Assembly (NCBI GenBank): GCA_002299465.1
Contig: DBNX01000022.1
Location: 1 to 14,245, forward strand
Direction: 5' to 3'
Source: Patescibacteria group bacterium UBA661
Lineage (GTDB): Bacteria > Patescibacteriota > Minisyncoccia > Phycocordibacterales > UBA918
DNA: 14,245 bases
Position 1 is the first letter of the stretch. Every line of letters begins with the position of its first letter. Below the pieces are notes generated by a model that was not told the origin of the DNA, did not search any database, and worked only from the letters and a program-made list of their open reading frames with translations. The translations under genes and the position numbers were made by a program. Of this stretch, positions 5,508 to 12,497 are shown one piece after another.

Positions 5508-5640
5508 CTTATCCCGAGGTCTTGCCTAGGGATAAGTAGAAAGAGTGACTAAATGTCACTCTCGGGGGATTCGAAAAGGTTGCTCACTGGTTTGTGAGCA
5601 AAGCGAAACAAACCAGCTACAGCATTCCTCGGGTGTTTTT
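5508..5640 (+). other. Structured element copy 2
   Basis: The core 5543-5616 repeats copy 1. GAGTGAC/GTCACTC (5543-5549/5555-5561) has the same CTAAATG centre, then comes the identical GGGGGATTCGAAAAGG, then a 9-bp hairpin (5587-5595/5608-5616) with the identical 12-nt loop GAGCAAAGCGAA. An A-T pair in copy 1 is G-C here, and the first hairpin pairs better than in copy 1. The outer stem differs: CCCGAGG (5513-5519) with CCTCGGG (5627-5633), followed by TGTTTTTT, so the whole body could end as a terminator. A competing hairpin, CTTATCCC/GGGATAAG (5508-5515/5529-5536), shares the left outer arm. The inner TCGAATCCC segment of copy 1 is missing. Confidence 0.5.
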
Positions 5641-5679
5641 TGCTGGCACTGATTTTTTTCGTTGTATAAGGAGCGAATT

Positions 5680-5865
5680 ATGAAAGAAAATTTCCAGCCA
5701 GCGTTGGCTAAGAGCGAAGAAACAACGTAACAAGAAGCGGTACCTCAGTTTATAAAAGATTTTTCTCGAGAAAATTCTCAAGAAGACCGCGCTGCCACAG
5801 CGGCAGCAATTCGTGAAAGGCGACGTGAGCGAGAGGCGTGGCGAGATAAGCAAATTAACTACTAA
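5680..5865 (+). pseudogene. Small hypothetical gene interrupted by a TAA codon
   Basis: AAGGAG (5668-5673) is a strong Shine-Dalgarno sequence 6 nt before an ATG at 5680. The frame gives 16 codons (MKENFQPALAKSEETT), a TAA at 5728-5730, and then 44 further codons in the same frame. The continuation (QEAVPQFIKDFSRENSQEDR, then an Ala- and Arg-rich helix to INY) looks like real coding sequence: it is charged, helical and free of further stops until 5863. A single nonsense change in a 61-residue protein is the simplest reading. Alternatives are an independent 16-residue peptide, or a downstream frame with a lost start. I vaguely associate the PQFIKD...RENS pattern with small CPR proteins of unknown function. 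Confidence 0.5.
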
Positions 5866-5996
5866 CCACAGTTTCGGCTTTTTGTTTTTGAGCAGATTTT
5901 AGCCTTACTGCCAGGGGTGTTTTGATGTGTGTTAAAATTAAGCCGGTTTAGTATTCGGCGCAACTCGCTATTAAAAAATAATCTGTCATAAAAAAC

Positions 5997-6686
5997 ATGA
6001 ACAAAAACCAAATTTATATTGTTGTGGCCATACTGATTGTTCTGGGCGGAGGACTTTATTTTTTGTTGTCTCAACAAAAATCAGCGCCGTCGTCGGTAGT
6101 AACAAACTTTGCGGAATGCGAACGGGCTGGGTACGCGGTCGGGGAGTCTTATCCGAGACAATGCTGGACACTAGACGGGCAGTCTTTTGTTGAAGAAATA
6201 ACAATTGAATTTGTAAAAGATAAATACACCGAGGAGTTGATGGCTATAAATGGGGTGGTTGGTGTGGGAATTGGCGAATGTGCAGGCAACTCTTGCCTCA
6301 AAGTATTTTTAGAAAATGATGCGGCGGATTTGCTAAGACAACTCCCAACAACGTTGGAAGGGTTTGGGGTGGTGACCGAAGTAACTGGACCAATTGAGAC
6401 TCTATCTCCTCCGGAGGCGGTCACGGTGCTGGGTGAAATGACATGTCTTCCCAAAATTGGCACCGGACCACAAACTCTGGAGTGTGCTCTTGGTCTGAGG
6501 GGGGATGGTGGTAGATATTACGGACTAAAAAATCTTGAACGCACGGGCTACGTATTCTCTGAACCGGATTTGCGCTTTGAGGTCTCTGGAGTCTTGAGCT
6601 CGGAGGAGATGTTTGGCCCAGACGGAAACCGGTATGACACGGTTGGGGTGATTGATGTTACTGCTATCAGGGAAATTAGAAACTAA
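5997..6686 (+). CDS. Membrane-anchored hypothetical protein, Patescibacteria-type
   Basis: A 229-residue protein with an N-terminal anchor (hydrophobic 6-24, preceded by NKNQ), so most of it is probably outside the cytoplasmic membrane. Three parts follow. Residues 37-65 hold a Cys-containing module (NFAECERAGYAVGESYPRQC, then DGQSFVEE). Residues 70-130 hold an alpha/beta stretch with INGVVGVGIGECAGNSCLKVFL. Residues 145-226 are a beta-rich region (EMTCLPKIGTGPQTLECALGL, then VSGVL and a closing DTVGVIDVTAI) that could be an OB-like fold. I believe these modules recur in short surface proteins of CPR bacteria, but I know no assigned function. Paired cysteines (41/56, 95/100, 150/163) suggest disulfides outside the cell. 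No enzymatic motif is visible. It stands alone; its 3' end faces pgl. Confidence 0.75.
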   Translation: MNKNQIYIVVAILIVLGGGLYFLLSQQKSAPSSVVTNFAECERAGYAVGESYPRQCWTLDGQSFVEEITIEFVKDKYTEELMAINGVVGVGIGECAGNSCLKVFLENDAADLLRQLPTTLEGFGVVTEVTGPIETLSPPEAVTVLGEMTCLPKIGTGPQTLECALGLRGDGGRYYGLKNLERTGYVFSEPDLRFEVSGVLSSEEMFGPDGNRYDTVGVIDVTAIREIRN

Positions 6687-6766
6687 AAGTTTTAAGCGCA
6701 AATCCGCAAACAGCTCTTTCGTAAAAATTGAAGTGGCAACTTAGGAAGGGCGGTTGTTTTGTTGTG

Positions 6767-6801
6767 GGTGGCGTCTTCGGGCGCCGCCCGAAGACGCCAC
6801 C
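6767..6801. terminator. Very stable 16-bp hairpin between convergent genes
   Basis: The 16-nt arms 6767-6782 and 6786-6801 are perfectly complementary around a GCC loop and are GC-rich. It lies between the ends of the membrane protein gene (6686) and pgl (6841), as a bidirectional terminator would. Neither side has a clear T-run, so it may act as an mRNA 3'-end barrier rather than a classic terminator. Confidence 0.55.
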
Positions 6802-6840
6802 AGCCACCTTTACCTAGAAGATCCACGAAGAAAAAAGTGT

Positions 6841-7530
6841 CTACAAGGGGCTGGTAAAGATAGTGACGGCGCGCATTTCTTTAAGAATGGTCATTGGCAT
6901 TGCGGGCGTCCAAGCACGAGTCTCCCGGAGTCTTTGCACCAAGCGATATTTATCAGAACCGACAGCATAGACAACGGCGCTGTCTATGTAATTGCGTAAG
7001 AAGGTGTAGGTGACGGTAACTCGCTCACGGTGTGGGTCCATTTCTTTCGGCAGGGAGTATCCAGCCACCCAAGCATCGCCATTAAAATCAACCTCAGACT
7101 GACTCGGGAAGATGCCAGCCGTATGACCATCCAGTCCAATGCCCATCGTAGCGATAATCACACCCTGGGTGTGTTGTTTTTTCCAGGTTCGAAGAGCGTT
7201 GCCAAATCTAGCAGCTAAGTCTTGTAGACTTTCACCCGCCTGGACTTTGGTTGGAATCACCGCCACTTTTTTGGATGCGCAGAAAGCGTAAAATTTTGTC
7301 TGCTCGAGCTGAGTAAAATTATTGACAGCCGGGTCTAAAGAAAAACGTTCATCAAGAACGGTGAGAGTTAGTTGTGAGTTAAGGGCGGCTGGATCAACAA
7401 ACTCGAGTAATGAAAACGCTGAGCCGCCAGATACCGCGAGCAAGACGGGACGCTCTTGCTGAGCAAGCAGTAACTCGGTAAGAGCTTTACCGGCAGCGAG
7501 TGCGGTGTTTGGGGCGGCGATTATTTCCAT
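6841..7530 (-). CDS. pgl: 6-phosphogluconolactonase
   Basis: A 229-residue enzyme of the NagB/DevB type that hydrolyses 6-phosphogluconolactone to 6-phosphogluconate, step two of the oxidative pentose phosphate pathway. Motifs: LAVSGGSAF (32-39, phosphate binding), VLDERF (58-63) and MGIGLDGHTAGIFP (129-142, the family signature). The length is typical (about 230-240). I take the ATG at 7528-7530; a start 33 nt earlier would lie inside gnd and add residues unlike the family. With this start only 1 nt separates it from the gnd stop, implying coupled translation. It is the last gene of the zwf-gnd-pgl operon. Confidence 0.9.
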   Translation of the reverse strand: MEIIAAPNTALAAGKALTELLLAQQERPVLLAVSGGSAFSLLEFVDPAALNSQLTLTVLDERFSLDPAVNNFTQLEQTKFYAFCASKKVAVIPTKVQAGESLQDLAARFGNALRTWKKQHTQGVIIATMGIGLDGHTAGIFPSQSEVDFNGDAWVAGYSLPKEMDPHRERVTVTYTFLRNYIDSAVVYAVGSDKYRLVQRLRETRAWTPAMPMTILKEMRAVTIFTSPL

Positions 7531-7531
7531 A

Positions 7532-8431
7532 CTACTCGCGAGCAATAACCTTATGCCCACCAAACTGATTGCGCATAGCGGCGACTAATTTTCCAAGATA
7601 CGATTCTTGTTCGCGGGTTTGTTTTCTTTGGGCAAGCGCCGCCGCCAGGACTTTTACATCGCCAAGCGTCGTGATATGTTCCATTTCAAATTCGGTTTCT
7701 CCGCGCGGTACCTCACCTTTGATGGCCTCGATCTGACCTTCGTCGTAAGCGGTGCGGAGCCAGGAAACAAGCTTGCTGGTGATAATACTTTCGTGCTCGT
7801 ACGGTTTAAAAACCTCTTTTAAATCAATACCAAACTGGGATTCGTGAGCATGGAGAACGCTCACTCCCTCAGCAATCGCCCCCATCATGCCGTACTCGAT
7901 GCCATTGTGAATCATTTTTACAAAGTGACCAGCACCCTCATTGCCGACGCGGGCATAACCATTGGGGGCCGCTAGTGCTTTGAAGATGTGTTCATGTTTT
8001 GCAAAAACAGCGGGTTGACCTCCGACCATAATGGAGGCGCCGTAACGCGCGCCCTGCATACCGCCGGAAGTACCACAATCAAGGAAATCAATACCTTTTT
8101 CTTTAAGCTCAGTGTGTCTTTGCAAGGAGTCTTTGTAAAAGCTGTTGCCGCCATCAATGATGGTATCGCCCTCTGCCAGCAGTGGTGTGAGTTCTGCTAG
8201 TACGGCGGTGACAGCGCTACTGGGGACCATTAGCCACACCACGCGAGGCGTTGCGAGCGCAGATACTAATTCCGGAAGTGAAGAAGCCATCTCGAGTCCG
8301 GCCGCGAGCGCTTCTGCCTTAGGACTGTCGCTACGATTGTAGCCCACCACCCGATAACCCTCTTCAACCAAGTGGGTGGTCATATTGAGACCCATCCGCC
8401 CCAGTCCGATAAAACCAATTTCTTTTTTCAT
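7532..8431 (-). CDS. gnd: 6-phosphogluconate dehydrogenase, short (about 300-residue) form
   Basis: A 299-residue enzyme converting 6-phosphogluconate to ribulose-5-phosphate and CO2 with production of NAD(P)H. The Rossmann loop GLGRMG is at 9-14, followed by VVGYNRS (28-34) at the cofactor-selecting position. GTSGG (120-124) binds substrate, and KMIHNGIEYG (172-181) holds the catalytic lysine and asparagine. The helical C-terminal domain (about 182-299) is much shorter than in the roughly 470-residue E. coli Gnd, so this is the short GndA/YqeC-like type. It starts 16 nt after the zwf stop, with no Shine-Dalgarno, and abuts pgl. The cofactor preference (NAD or NADP) cannot be settled by eye. 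Confidence 0.92.
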   Translation of the reverse strand: MKKEIGFIGLGRMGLNMTTHLVEEGYRVVGYNRSDSPKAEALAAGLEMASSLPELVSALATPRVVWLMVPSSAVTAVLAELTPLLAEGDTIIDGGNSFYKDSLQRHTELKEKGIDFLDCGTSGGMQGARYGASIMVGGQPAVFAKHEHIFKALAAPNGYARVGNEGAGHFVKMIHNGIEYGMMGAIAEGVSVLHAHESQFGIDLKEVFKPYEHESIITSKLVSWLRTAYDEGQIEAIKGEVPRGETEFEMEHITTLGDVKVLAAALAQRKQTREQESYLGKLVAAMRNQFGGHKVIARE

Positions 8432-8447
8432 AAAATAATATTTTTAA

Positions 8448-9854
8448 CTACTTAATAATCGGCGACACACTTCCTTTCGGGTATTCATGAAGAGGGAGTT
8501 CTTTAAACGATTCGAGGATTGGGGTGATAAAGTTCCAGGCCGCCACCACTTCCGCCCCGCTGACAAATCGTGTCTGATCGCCGACGATGCAATCGTATAA
8601 TACACGTTCGTACGCTTCTGGAGAACGAAACACCTCACCCTGGTGTGAGGCGAGAACAAGCTCCCGCTCTTGTAGTTTAAAAGCAAAACCAGGTTCTTTT
8701 ACCCACATTGTCAGTCGGACACTTTGCTCGGGCGAAAACGTTAGTTTAAGTACGTTACGATGCATGTGGGGTGTCGAATCAGCAGCGCATAGACATTCAT
8801 CCAGTGGTCTAAAAATAACAACCGCCTCAGTAAAGGAGGTGTGGAGCGCTTTGCCGGATTCCAGGGTTACTTCCACATCTTTCCAAAGCTCGCTGTCGAT
8901 GTGAGTGGTGATTTTAAAGTAGGTTTCTGTTTCACTAGCCGGATCGACACCGGCCGTTTCTTTGTATCCTGCGTACTGAGCGCGGAGACGCAAATCGGTG
9001 TCGTGCATCACCAAAGATTCGATAGCTGATAAACGCCCCGCCCGCATCGCTTTTTCGTTATGAACATCAGTTGGGTGCATGGTGAGGAGGGCGAGCATTT
9101 GGAGCATGTGGTTTTGCCCAACATCCCGAAGGGCACCGATCCCGTCATAAAATGAACCGCGTGTCGATACGTCCTGAGCTTCAAAAAGTCTAATGGAGAT
9201 TGACTCGATACGATTTCCGTTCCAGGAGTCTGAGAGGATGCTGTTGGCAAAGCGTAGAGAGGTGATATTTTCAATAGCATCTTTGGCTAAGTAGTGGTCG
9301 ATGCGGTAGATTTGATCTTCGGTAAACAGCGCACAAAGTTGTTTTTCGAGTTGTTTGGCGGTTGTTAAATCACTGCCGAAAGGTTTTTCTACTAGAATAC
9401 GCGACCAGGAGTCTATCCCATCACAGAGCGCCATCGCGTCACTTTGCTTCAATTTTTCAAAAATTTCACTGTAAAGATCGGGTGGAACAGCTAGGTAAAA
9501 AAGCTTGCTCGTGCATTGTCCGATGGCTTTATCAAATTCTAGTAGCTCCTGTTTAATTCGATCGTAGGACACATCATCACTAAAACTACCGGAAGCAAAA
9601 CGAACGTGAGAGCAAAATGTTTCGAGCTCAGCACCAGCACTTTTCGGTAATTTAGAGAGAATACTGTCGCGTACGAAAGTTCGGTATGCTACATGTGATA
9701 ATTCTTTGCGCGAGAGACCGATTATCACAAAGGCATCAGGAAGCAACTGTCTTGTGTAGAGGTCAAACAGGGCGGGGAGCAGCTTGGTCTCGGCTAAATT
9801 TCCTGTGCCACCAAAGATGACAAAGGCGGTTGGGTTATTGTATGGTTTTGGCAT
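8448..9854 (-). CDS. zwf: Glucose-6-phosphate dehydrogenase
   Basis: A 468-residue enzyme oxidising glucose-6-phosphate to 6-phosphogluconolactone, the entry step of the oxidative pentose phosphate pathway. Residues 11-29 hold the cofactor loop (FVIFGGTGNLAETKLLPAL; the family norm is G-A-S-G-D-L-A). VEKPFG (155-160) and RIDHYLAK (184-191, with the catalytic histidine pair region) are the active-site signatures. RGSFYDGIGALRDVGQNHMLQ (232-252) is the usual dimer and substrate region. The length is close to the 480-490 norm. I prefer the ATG at 9854 over an in-frame GTG at 9890, because the shorter form starts at the usual point before the cofactor loop and lies 6 nt after a TATCAT box. It is the first gene of the zwf-gnd-pgl operon. 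Confidence 0.93.
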   Translation of the reverse strand: MPKPYNNPTAFVIFGGTGNLAETKLLPALFDLYTRQLLPDAFVIIGLSRKELSHVAYRTFVRDSILSKLPKSAGAELETFCSHVRFASGSFSDDVSYDRIKQELLEFDKAIGQCTSKLFYLAVPPDLYSEIFEKLKQSDAMALCDGIDSWSRILVEKPFGSDLTTAKQLEKQLCALFTEDQIYRIDHYLAKDAIENITSLRFANSILSDSWNGNRIESISIRLFEAQDVSTRGSFYDGIGALRDVGQNHMLQMLALLTMHPTDVHNEKAMRAGRLSAIESLVMHDTDLRLRAQYAGYKETAGVDPASETETYFKITTHIDSELWKDVEVTLESGKALHTSFTEAVVIFRPLDECLCAADSTPHMHRNVLKLTFSPEQSVRLTMWVKEPGFAFKLQERELVLASHQGEVFRSPEAYERVLYDCIVGDQTRFVSGAEVVAAWNFITPILESFKELPLHEYPKGSVSPIIK

Positions 9855-9860
9855 TTGCCT

Positions 9861-9866
9861 ATGATA
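9861..9866 (-). promoter_or_regulatory. Putative -10 box of the zwf operon
   Basis: TATCAT on the minus strand lies 6 nt before the zwf ATG, the same leaderless spacing as the kinase gene. No clear -35 is seen. Both support each other but remain tentative. Confidence 0.35.
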
Positions 9867-9949
9867 TAGCAAATTTGCTTTCCGATACACCCCACCCGAA
9901 TTAGTAACGAGTTACGCACCCCAGTTTTTAGTAGGGCGGAGAAAAAATG

Positions 9950-9977
9950 TTGAAATAGATAAAAATATTGTTATATT
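9950..9977 (+). promoter_or_regulatory. Putative thrS promoter
   Basis: TTGAAA (9950-9955) and TATATT (9972-9977) are 16 nt apart. Transcription from about 9984 would give a leader of roughly 115 nt before thrS. Other AT-rich boxes nearer the ATG (for example AATAAT at 10093-10098) lack a partner -35. Confidence 0.4.
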
Positions 9978-10020
9978 ACGCAACGATAGTACAATGTAAT
10001 GGTTGTAAAAAAAGACTTGG

Positions 10021-10050
10021 GGCGAGGGTTGAGAAAAACTCAGATTCGCC
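10021..10050 (+). other. Small hairpin in the thrS leader
   Basis: GGCGA (10021-10025) pairs with TCGCC (10046-10050), with an inner TGAG/CTCA (10030-10033/10039-10042) and a five-A loop. It lies 50 nt before the thrS start and is followed by GGTTTTG. It could be a control element like other thrS leaders, but I see no T-box sequence. Confidence 0.3.
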
Positions 10051-10099
10051 GGTTTTGAGAAAAGTTTGAGACAAAGATTTTTAAGTCAATTCAATAATT

Positions 10100-11875
10100 A
10101 TGAAACAATTAGCACTAGAACACAGACGGCATACCTTAGCCCACCTACTGGCAGCGGCGGTGATAAAAAAATATCCACACGCTAAGCTAACCTTGGGTCC
10201 AGCGATTGATAATGGTTTTTATTACGACATAGATTTTTCGGCCGGAGCGACGCCTGGGGATGGTGACTTGGCGAAACTAGAAAATTTGATGCGGAATATT
10301 TTGCCGTCTTGGACAAAGTTTACACACCGCGAAGTCACGGCTGAGGAAGCGCGGGCTATTTTTGCTGGTAATCAATTCAAGTTGGAGTTGATAGACGGGA
10401 TTGTTGAGCAGGGTGAAAAAATCACTCTTTACACCGTGGGTGATTTTACGGATTTGTGTCGCGGTGGACATTCGGAAAATCCAGCTGAAGAAATCGCCCC
10501 CGACTCGTTTGCTCTCGATAAAATTGCTGGTGCTTATTGGCGGGGAAGTGAGAAGAATCCAATGCTCACACGCATCTACGGACTAGCGTTTGCCTCAGCT
10601 AAAGAATTAGAAGAGTATCGCTTGCAGCAGGAAGAAGCAAAAAAGCGTGACCACCGCTTACTTAATGAAAAGCACGATTACTTTATGATTTCTGAGGAGG
10701 TCGGTAAGGGTTTGCCCCTTTACCTACCGAATGGTGCTCATATCCGAAAAAAATTAGAGGATTTTATTTACGAAAAAGAGCTAGCGCATGGCTACAAGTA
10801 TGTGTATACACCAGTTTTGACTCACAAACGTCTCTATGAGCAATCGGGGCATCTCGATCACTACCACGAAGATATGTACAGTCCAATCTCGATAGAGGAT
10901 GAAGAGTATTATTTGCGTCCGATGAATTGCCCGCACCACCATCAGATATTTCGTCATCGACCATTGAGTTATCGGGATTTGCCGTTGCGGTTGGCAGAGT
11001 TTGGTTTGGTGCATCGCTTTGAGAGGTCGGGCGTGCTCACTGGGCTAATTCGCGCTCGTTGCTTTACCCAAAATGATGCACACATTTATTGTGAAAAGAA
11101 GGATCTAAAAAAAGAATTGCTCGGCGTGTTGGCGTTATTCAAAGAGGTGTATGATGATGTTTTCGCTATCAAGAATTATTGGTTCCGCTTGTCTCTGCCT
11201 GATTTTGAAAACACAGAAAAATTTGGTGATGTCACCAACAAGGCGATGTGGGAAGAGGCGACCGAGTCAGCGCGGACGGCTTTGCAGGAATTTGGAGCGC
11301 AGTATGTCGAGGGCGGTGGGGAGGCGGCTTTTTATGGACCAAAAATTGACGTGCAAATACGTAATGTCAATGGCAAAGAAGACACGATTGCGACTGTGCA
11401 AATTGATTTTTATTCCGCCAATCGTTTTGACTTAGCTTTTGTAAATAGTGCTGGACAAAAAGAAAAACCAGTGATTATTCACCGAGCCATTATGGGTTCG
11501 TTTGAAAGATTTTTGGCATTTCTCATTGAGCAGTACGCGGGGGCATTTCCGGCTTGGTTGGCACCGGTACCGGTGGCGATTTTGCCGATAAATGAACAGC
11601 ACAATGCTTACGCCCGAGAAATTGAGAGTTTGCTGCGTGCGGGTGGGGTAAGGGTGGTGGTTGATGACGCGAAAGAGACGCTGGGCAAAAGGGTGCGCGA
11701 AGCAAAAAATTCTAAACTACCCTACTTTGTGGTAATCGGCGACCAAGAAGTACAAACAAAAACAATTACGGTGGAAAGTCGAGATGAGGGCAAACTGGAT
11801 GCAATGTCAGTTGATTCTTTTTTGCAGAGAGTGCAGACCGAAATCAAGACTCATAAAAATATTAGTCAGAGGTAG
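10100..11875 (+). CDS. thrS: Threonyl-tRNA synthetase lacking the N-terminal TGS domain
   Basis: A 591-residue class II synthetase that charges tRNA-Thr. It starts directly in the editing domain: RHTLAHLLA (His11, His15) and DLCRGGHSEN (Cys120, His124) are the residues that clear mischarged Ser-tRNA. YWRGSEKNPMLTRIYG (147-161) closes that domain. The catalytic core has RPMNCPHHHQIF (zinc ligand Cys277), motif 2 RFERSGVLTGLIRARCFTQ, NDAH (His328) and motif 3 HRAIMGSFERF (His461). The anticodon-binding domain is at about 486-585 (VPVAILPINEQ to VVIGDQEVQ). E. coli ThrRS has 642 residues with an N-terminal TGS domain of about 60, which is missing here. Position 321 is Cys where most ThrRS have Gly (RxRGFTQ). 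The AT-rich 245-nt region upstream is shared with the divergent zwf operon. Confidence 0.95.
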   Translation: MKQLALEHRRHTLAHLLAAAVIKKYPHAKLTLGPAIDNGFYYDIDFSAGATPGDGDLAKLENLMRNILPSWTKFTHREVTAEEARAIFAGNQFKLELIDGIVEQGEKITLYTVGDFTDLCRGGHSENPAEEIAPDSFALDKIAGAYWRGSEKNPMLTRIYGLAFASAKELEEYRLQQEEAKKRDHRLLNEKHDYFMISEEVGKGLPLYLPNGAHIRKKLEDFIYEKELAHGYKYVYTPVLTHKRLYEQSGHLDHYHEDMYSPISIEDEEYYLRPMNCPHHHQIFRHRPLSYRDLPLRLAEFGLVHRFERSGVLTGLIRARCFTQNDAHIYCEKKDLKKELLGVLALFKEVYDDVFAIKNYWFRLSLPDFENTEKFGDVTNKAMWEEATESARTALQEFGAQYVEGGGEAAFYGPKIDVQIRNVNGKEDTIATVQIDFYSANRFDLAFVNSAGQKEKPVIIHRAIMGSFERFLAFLIEQYAGAFPAWLAPVPVAILPINEQHNAYAREIESLLRAGGVRVVVDDAKETLGKRVREAKNSKLPYFVVIGDQEVQTKTITVESRDEGKLDAMSVDSFLQRVQTEIKTHKNISQR

Positions 11876-11912
11876 TTCGGGTGGGGTTTCGCACTGCTAG
11901 AGAGAACTGACT

Positions 11913-11944
11913 TTAGGAAGGGTCGTCGCCTTAGCTGAGACGAC
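11913..11944. repeat. TTAGGAAGGG repeat followed by a hairpin
   Basis: TTAGGAAGGG (11913-11922) also occurs at 6741-6750. In both places it follows the stop codon of a plus-strand gene and precedes a hairpin; here the hairpin is GTCGTC/GACGAC (11922-11927/11939-11944). The rest of the thrS to pilus-gene gap (11945-12017) is AT-rich with a T-run near 11990 and shows no gene. Confidence 0.35.
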
Positions 11945-12017
11945 AAGATAGTTTGGACTTATTGCCAATACCTTACCACAAGATTAGGGCTTTTTTCAGA
12001 AAATTTTACTTAAAAAA

Positions 12018-12497
12018 CTAAAATTCTAGCTGGGGTGGCGGTGGATTTTCGTTTTGGGATGGATTGGGGCTGGTGGTGTCTGGTTCGACAGGGGTGGGCG
12101 GGGTAGGGGTGTCCGGATTGCTGTCTTCATTATTGGTACTGGGGGGAGTAATAATTGCTTCGGCAGGCGGTGGTAGAGGGGTTGGAGCAGAGAGCTCGAT
12201 CTTGATTGCCTCGTAGCGGGCTTTACGCTCTGCCCACAGGTCAAGGGCTTTTTCCACCTCAGCTTCTTGGTAGACAGCATTTGTGGAGGGTACAAACGCC
12301 TCTTCTTTTGTTGCCTCGCTTCTATGTAGGGTGTGTGTTTGCCACGCCCAATAAACACCACCGACTATAAATAATAAAGCCACACCAAAGCCAATTCCCC
12401 AATCCCGCTCGGGGTGCATCAAATTGTGTTCGCGGGGACCCGCTGAACGTCGGAGAATGTCGCGGACGAGGCGGTTAATGTTGGGTTTGTTTATCAT
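12018..12497 (-). CDS. Hypothetical membrane protein with proline-rich tail, pilus operon
   Basis: A 159-residue protein I cannot assign to a family. Residues 1-32 are basic and cytoplasmic (NRLVRDILRRSAGPREH). Residues 33-51 (WGIGFGVALLFIVGGVYWAW) form one membrane helix. Residues 70-98 look helical (VEKALDLWAERKARYEAIKI). Residues 104-157 are a low-complexity Pro/Thr/Asn/Glu tail outside the membrane. Its ATG overlaps the stop of the PilO-like gene by four bases (ATGA), so it belongs to the pilus operon. In other type IV pilus operons a PilP lipoprotein follows pilO. This protein has no lipobox and no clear PilP domain, so it may be a lineage-specific replacement. That is inference from position. 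Confidence 0.75.
   Translation of the reverse strand: MINKPNINRLVRDILRRSAGPREHNLMHPERDWGIGFGVALLFIVGGVYWAWQTHTLHRSEATKEEAFVPSTNAVYQEAEVEKALDLWAERKARYEAIKIELSAPTPLPPPAEAIITPPSTNNEDSNPDTPTPPTPVEPDTTSPNPSQNENPPPPQLEF

Noticed and set aside
4122..5633. Integron attC sites or CRISPR repeats
   Set aside because: No attC-type core boxes and no integrase are seen, and two copies 1.4 kb apart without regular spacers do not make a CRISPR array.
5728..5730. Stop codon recoding at the in-frame TAA
   Set aside because: CPR recoding known to me (Gracilibacteria, SR1) affects UGA, not UAA, and other genes here use TAA as a normal stop.
9855..9890. GTG start of zwf at 9890
   Set aside because: It adds 12 residues not expected before the cofactor loop and would place the -10-like box inside the coding region.
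12026..12361. 111-codon minus-strand frame overlapping the proline-rich protein
   Set aside because: It is a shadow of the 12018-12497 gene in another frame, with no start context and no pilus-operon coupling.
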